Shown: piece after piece, positions 5,937 through 6,256 of the stretch
How the letters are laid out: each line of letters begins with the position of its first letter
Position numbering within the stretch: position 1 is the stretch's first letter
Assembly (NCBI GenBank): GCA_947629295.1
Contig: CANRDH010000096.1
Span: forward strand, 1-6,256
DNA length: 6,256 nucleotides
Direction of reading: 5' to 3'
From: an uncultured Clostridia bacterium
GTDB taxonomy: Bacteria > Bacillota > Clostridia > Oscillospirales > Acutalibacteraceae
Position numbers and translations under genes: made by a program
The notes under the pieces: generated by a model
What the model saw: only the letters and a program-made list of their open reading frames with translations
Database searches by the model: none
What the model was told of the DNA's origin: nothing

Positions 5937-6117
5937 CTGCATTAAGAAGCTCACGGGGAAATCTCAGCATAAGGATGGCTTTGCAATGTGTTTGCTGTCT
6001 GTATGCCATGGGTGTTTTCCGCTGTCCGGGGTGGCGGAATACTGAAAAACAGTGTTTTTTGAGCTTATTGATCATTGTATTTATCACAAAATCGGATAAT
6101 TCAAAGCAGAAAAAATC
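5937..6117 (+). other. 3' non-coding region after the BofC-like gene, possible RNA fold
   Basis: No credible gene. Nested inverted repeats could form a closed multi-helix RNA: closing stem AAGCTCA (5947-5953) with TGAGCTT (6060-6066); ATGGC (5975-5979) with GCCAT (6005-6009), enclosing GCAA/TTGC; TTCCGC (6017-6022) with GCGGAA (6034-6039); and TACTG (6040-6044) with CAGTG (6050-6054) around AAAAA, followed by Ts that could make a weak terminator. It matches no riboswitch or small-RNA class I recognise. Stems this short can arise by chance. Confidence 0.3.
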
Positions 6118-6148
6118 GCTCCGATACATTTTTCGGGGCAATTTTTTT
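6118..6148 (+). terminator. Intrinsic terminator after the BofC-like gene, bidirectional in form
   Basis: A 7-bp stem (GCTCCGA 6118-6124 with TCGGGGC 6133-6139, one T-G wobble) closes an 8-base loop. It is followed by AA and seven Ts (6142-6148) on the plus strand. On the minus strand the stem is followed by GA and six Ts (6111-6116 complement), so it could also serve a convergent gene entering from the right. Confidence 0.65.
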
Positions 6149-6199
6149 GCCGATGCCGAATATTACTGAATAGATATATTTTTCATAAAATATATTATT

Positions 6200-6256
6200 A
6201 TGAGAGGAATGAATCACCGCATATATGCCGCTTTATTGATAACCTTTGTTAAAACC
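6200..6256 (+). CDS. Possible N-terminal fragment of a gene running off the right edge
   Basis: An open frame runs from ATG 6200 to the window end, with a second in-frame ATG at 6209. Its peptide, MRGMNHRIYAALLITFVKT, has a basic then hydrophobic start that could be a signal or membrane segment. Neither ATG has a well-spaced ribosome binding site (AGAGGA touches the second ATG). The alternative is a convergent minus-strand gene ending at TGA 6215-6213 with last residues VLTKVINKAAYMR. The 44-57 bases visible cannot decide between them. Confidence 0.2.
   Translation, partial: MRGMNHRIYAALLITFVKT

Noticed and set aside
5869..6141. Minus-strand open frame of 90 codons
   Set aside because: It begins inside the terminator hairpin, lacks a ribosome binding site and ends within the BofC-like gene.
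5933..6169. Plus-strand open frame of 78 codons starting at TTG beside the BofC-like stop
   Set aside because: No ribosome binding site, it crosses the 6118-6148 terminator, and its composition looks random.

Overview
The window looks like chromosomal DNA from a low-to-mid GC Gram-positive anaerobe of the Clostridia, perhaps near Ruminococcus/Oscillospiraceae. This is inferred from strong AGGAGG-type ribosome binding sites, extended -10 promoter sequence, the protein families and their sequence style. No mobile element, CRISPR array, tRNA or rRNA was seen.

Layout. The left edge holds the last 43 codons of a plus-strand gene (3-134), followed by its terminator (149-178). A second terminator (245-279) faces the other way and ends a long minus-strand cluster. 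Read in its own direction, the cluster is: a class A penicillin-binding protein (5257 to 2849), homoserine dehydrogenase hom (2807 to 1563) and aspartate kinase lysC (1511 to 300). The gaps are only 41 and 51 bases, no terminator is visible between the genes, and one good promoter lies upstream (extended -10 at 5427-5437). An operon is therefore likely. The 316-base divergent intergenic region 5258-5573 also holds a promoter for a plus-strand gene (5574-5936) for a small membrane-anchored protein with a BofC C-terminal-like domain. The right edge (5937-6256) has no convincing complete gene. It holds a possible RNA fold, a bidirectional terminator (6118-6148) and an edge fragment whose orientation cannot be decided.

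How the genes work together. LysC makes aspartyl phosphate, the entry step to lysine, diaminopimelate, threonine and methionine. Hom diverts aspartate semialdehyde to homoserine, at the branch away from diaminopimelate. The penicillin-binding protein polymerises and cross-links peptidoglycan, which in many clostridia contains diaminopimelate. A functional reason for co-transcription is plausible but not shown.

Most notable observations. lysC contains an excellent internal ribosome binding site and in-frame ATG (Met246) just before its ACT domains. This matches the known arrangement in which lysC also encodes a separate beta subunit. The penicillin-binding protein ends in an acidic serine-rich tail containing five decapeptide units in exact 10-residue register, still visible as 30-bp DNA repeats. 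No clearly undescribed multi-gene system was found.
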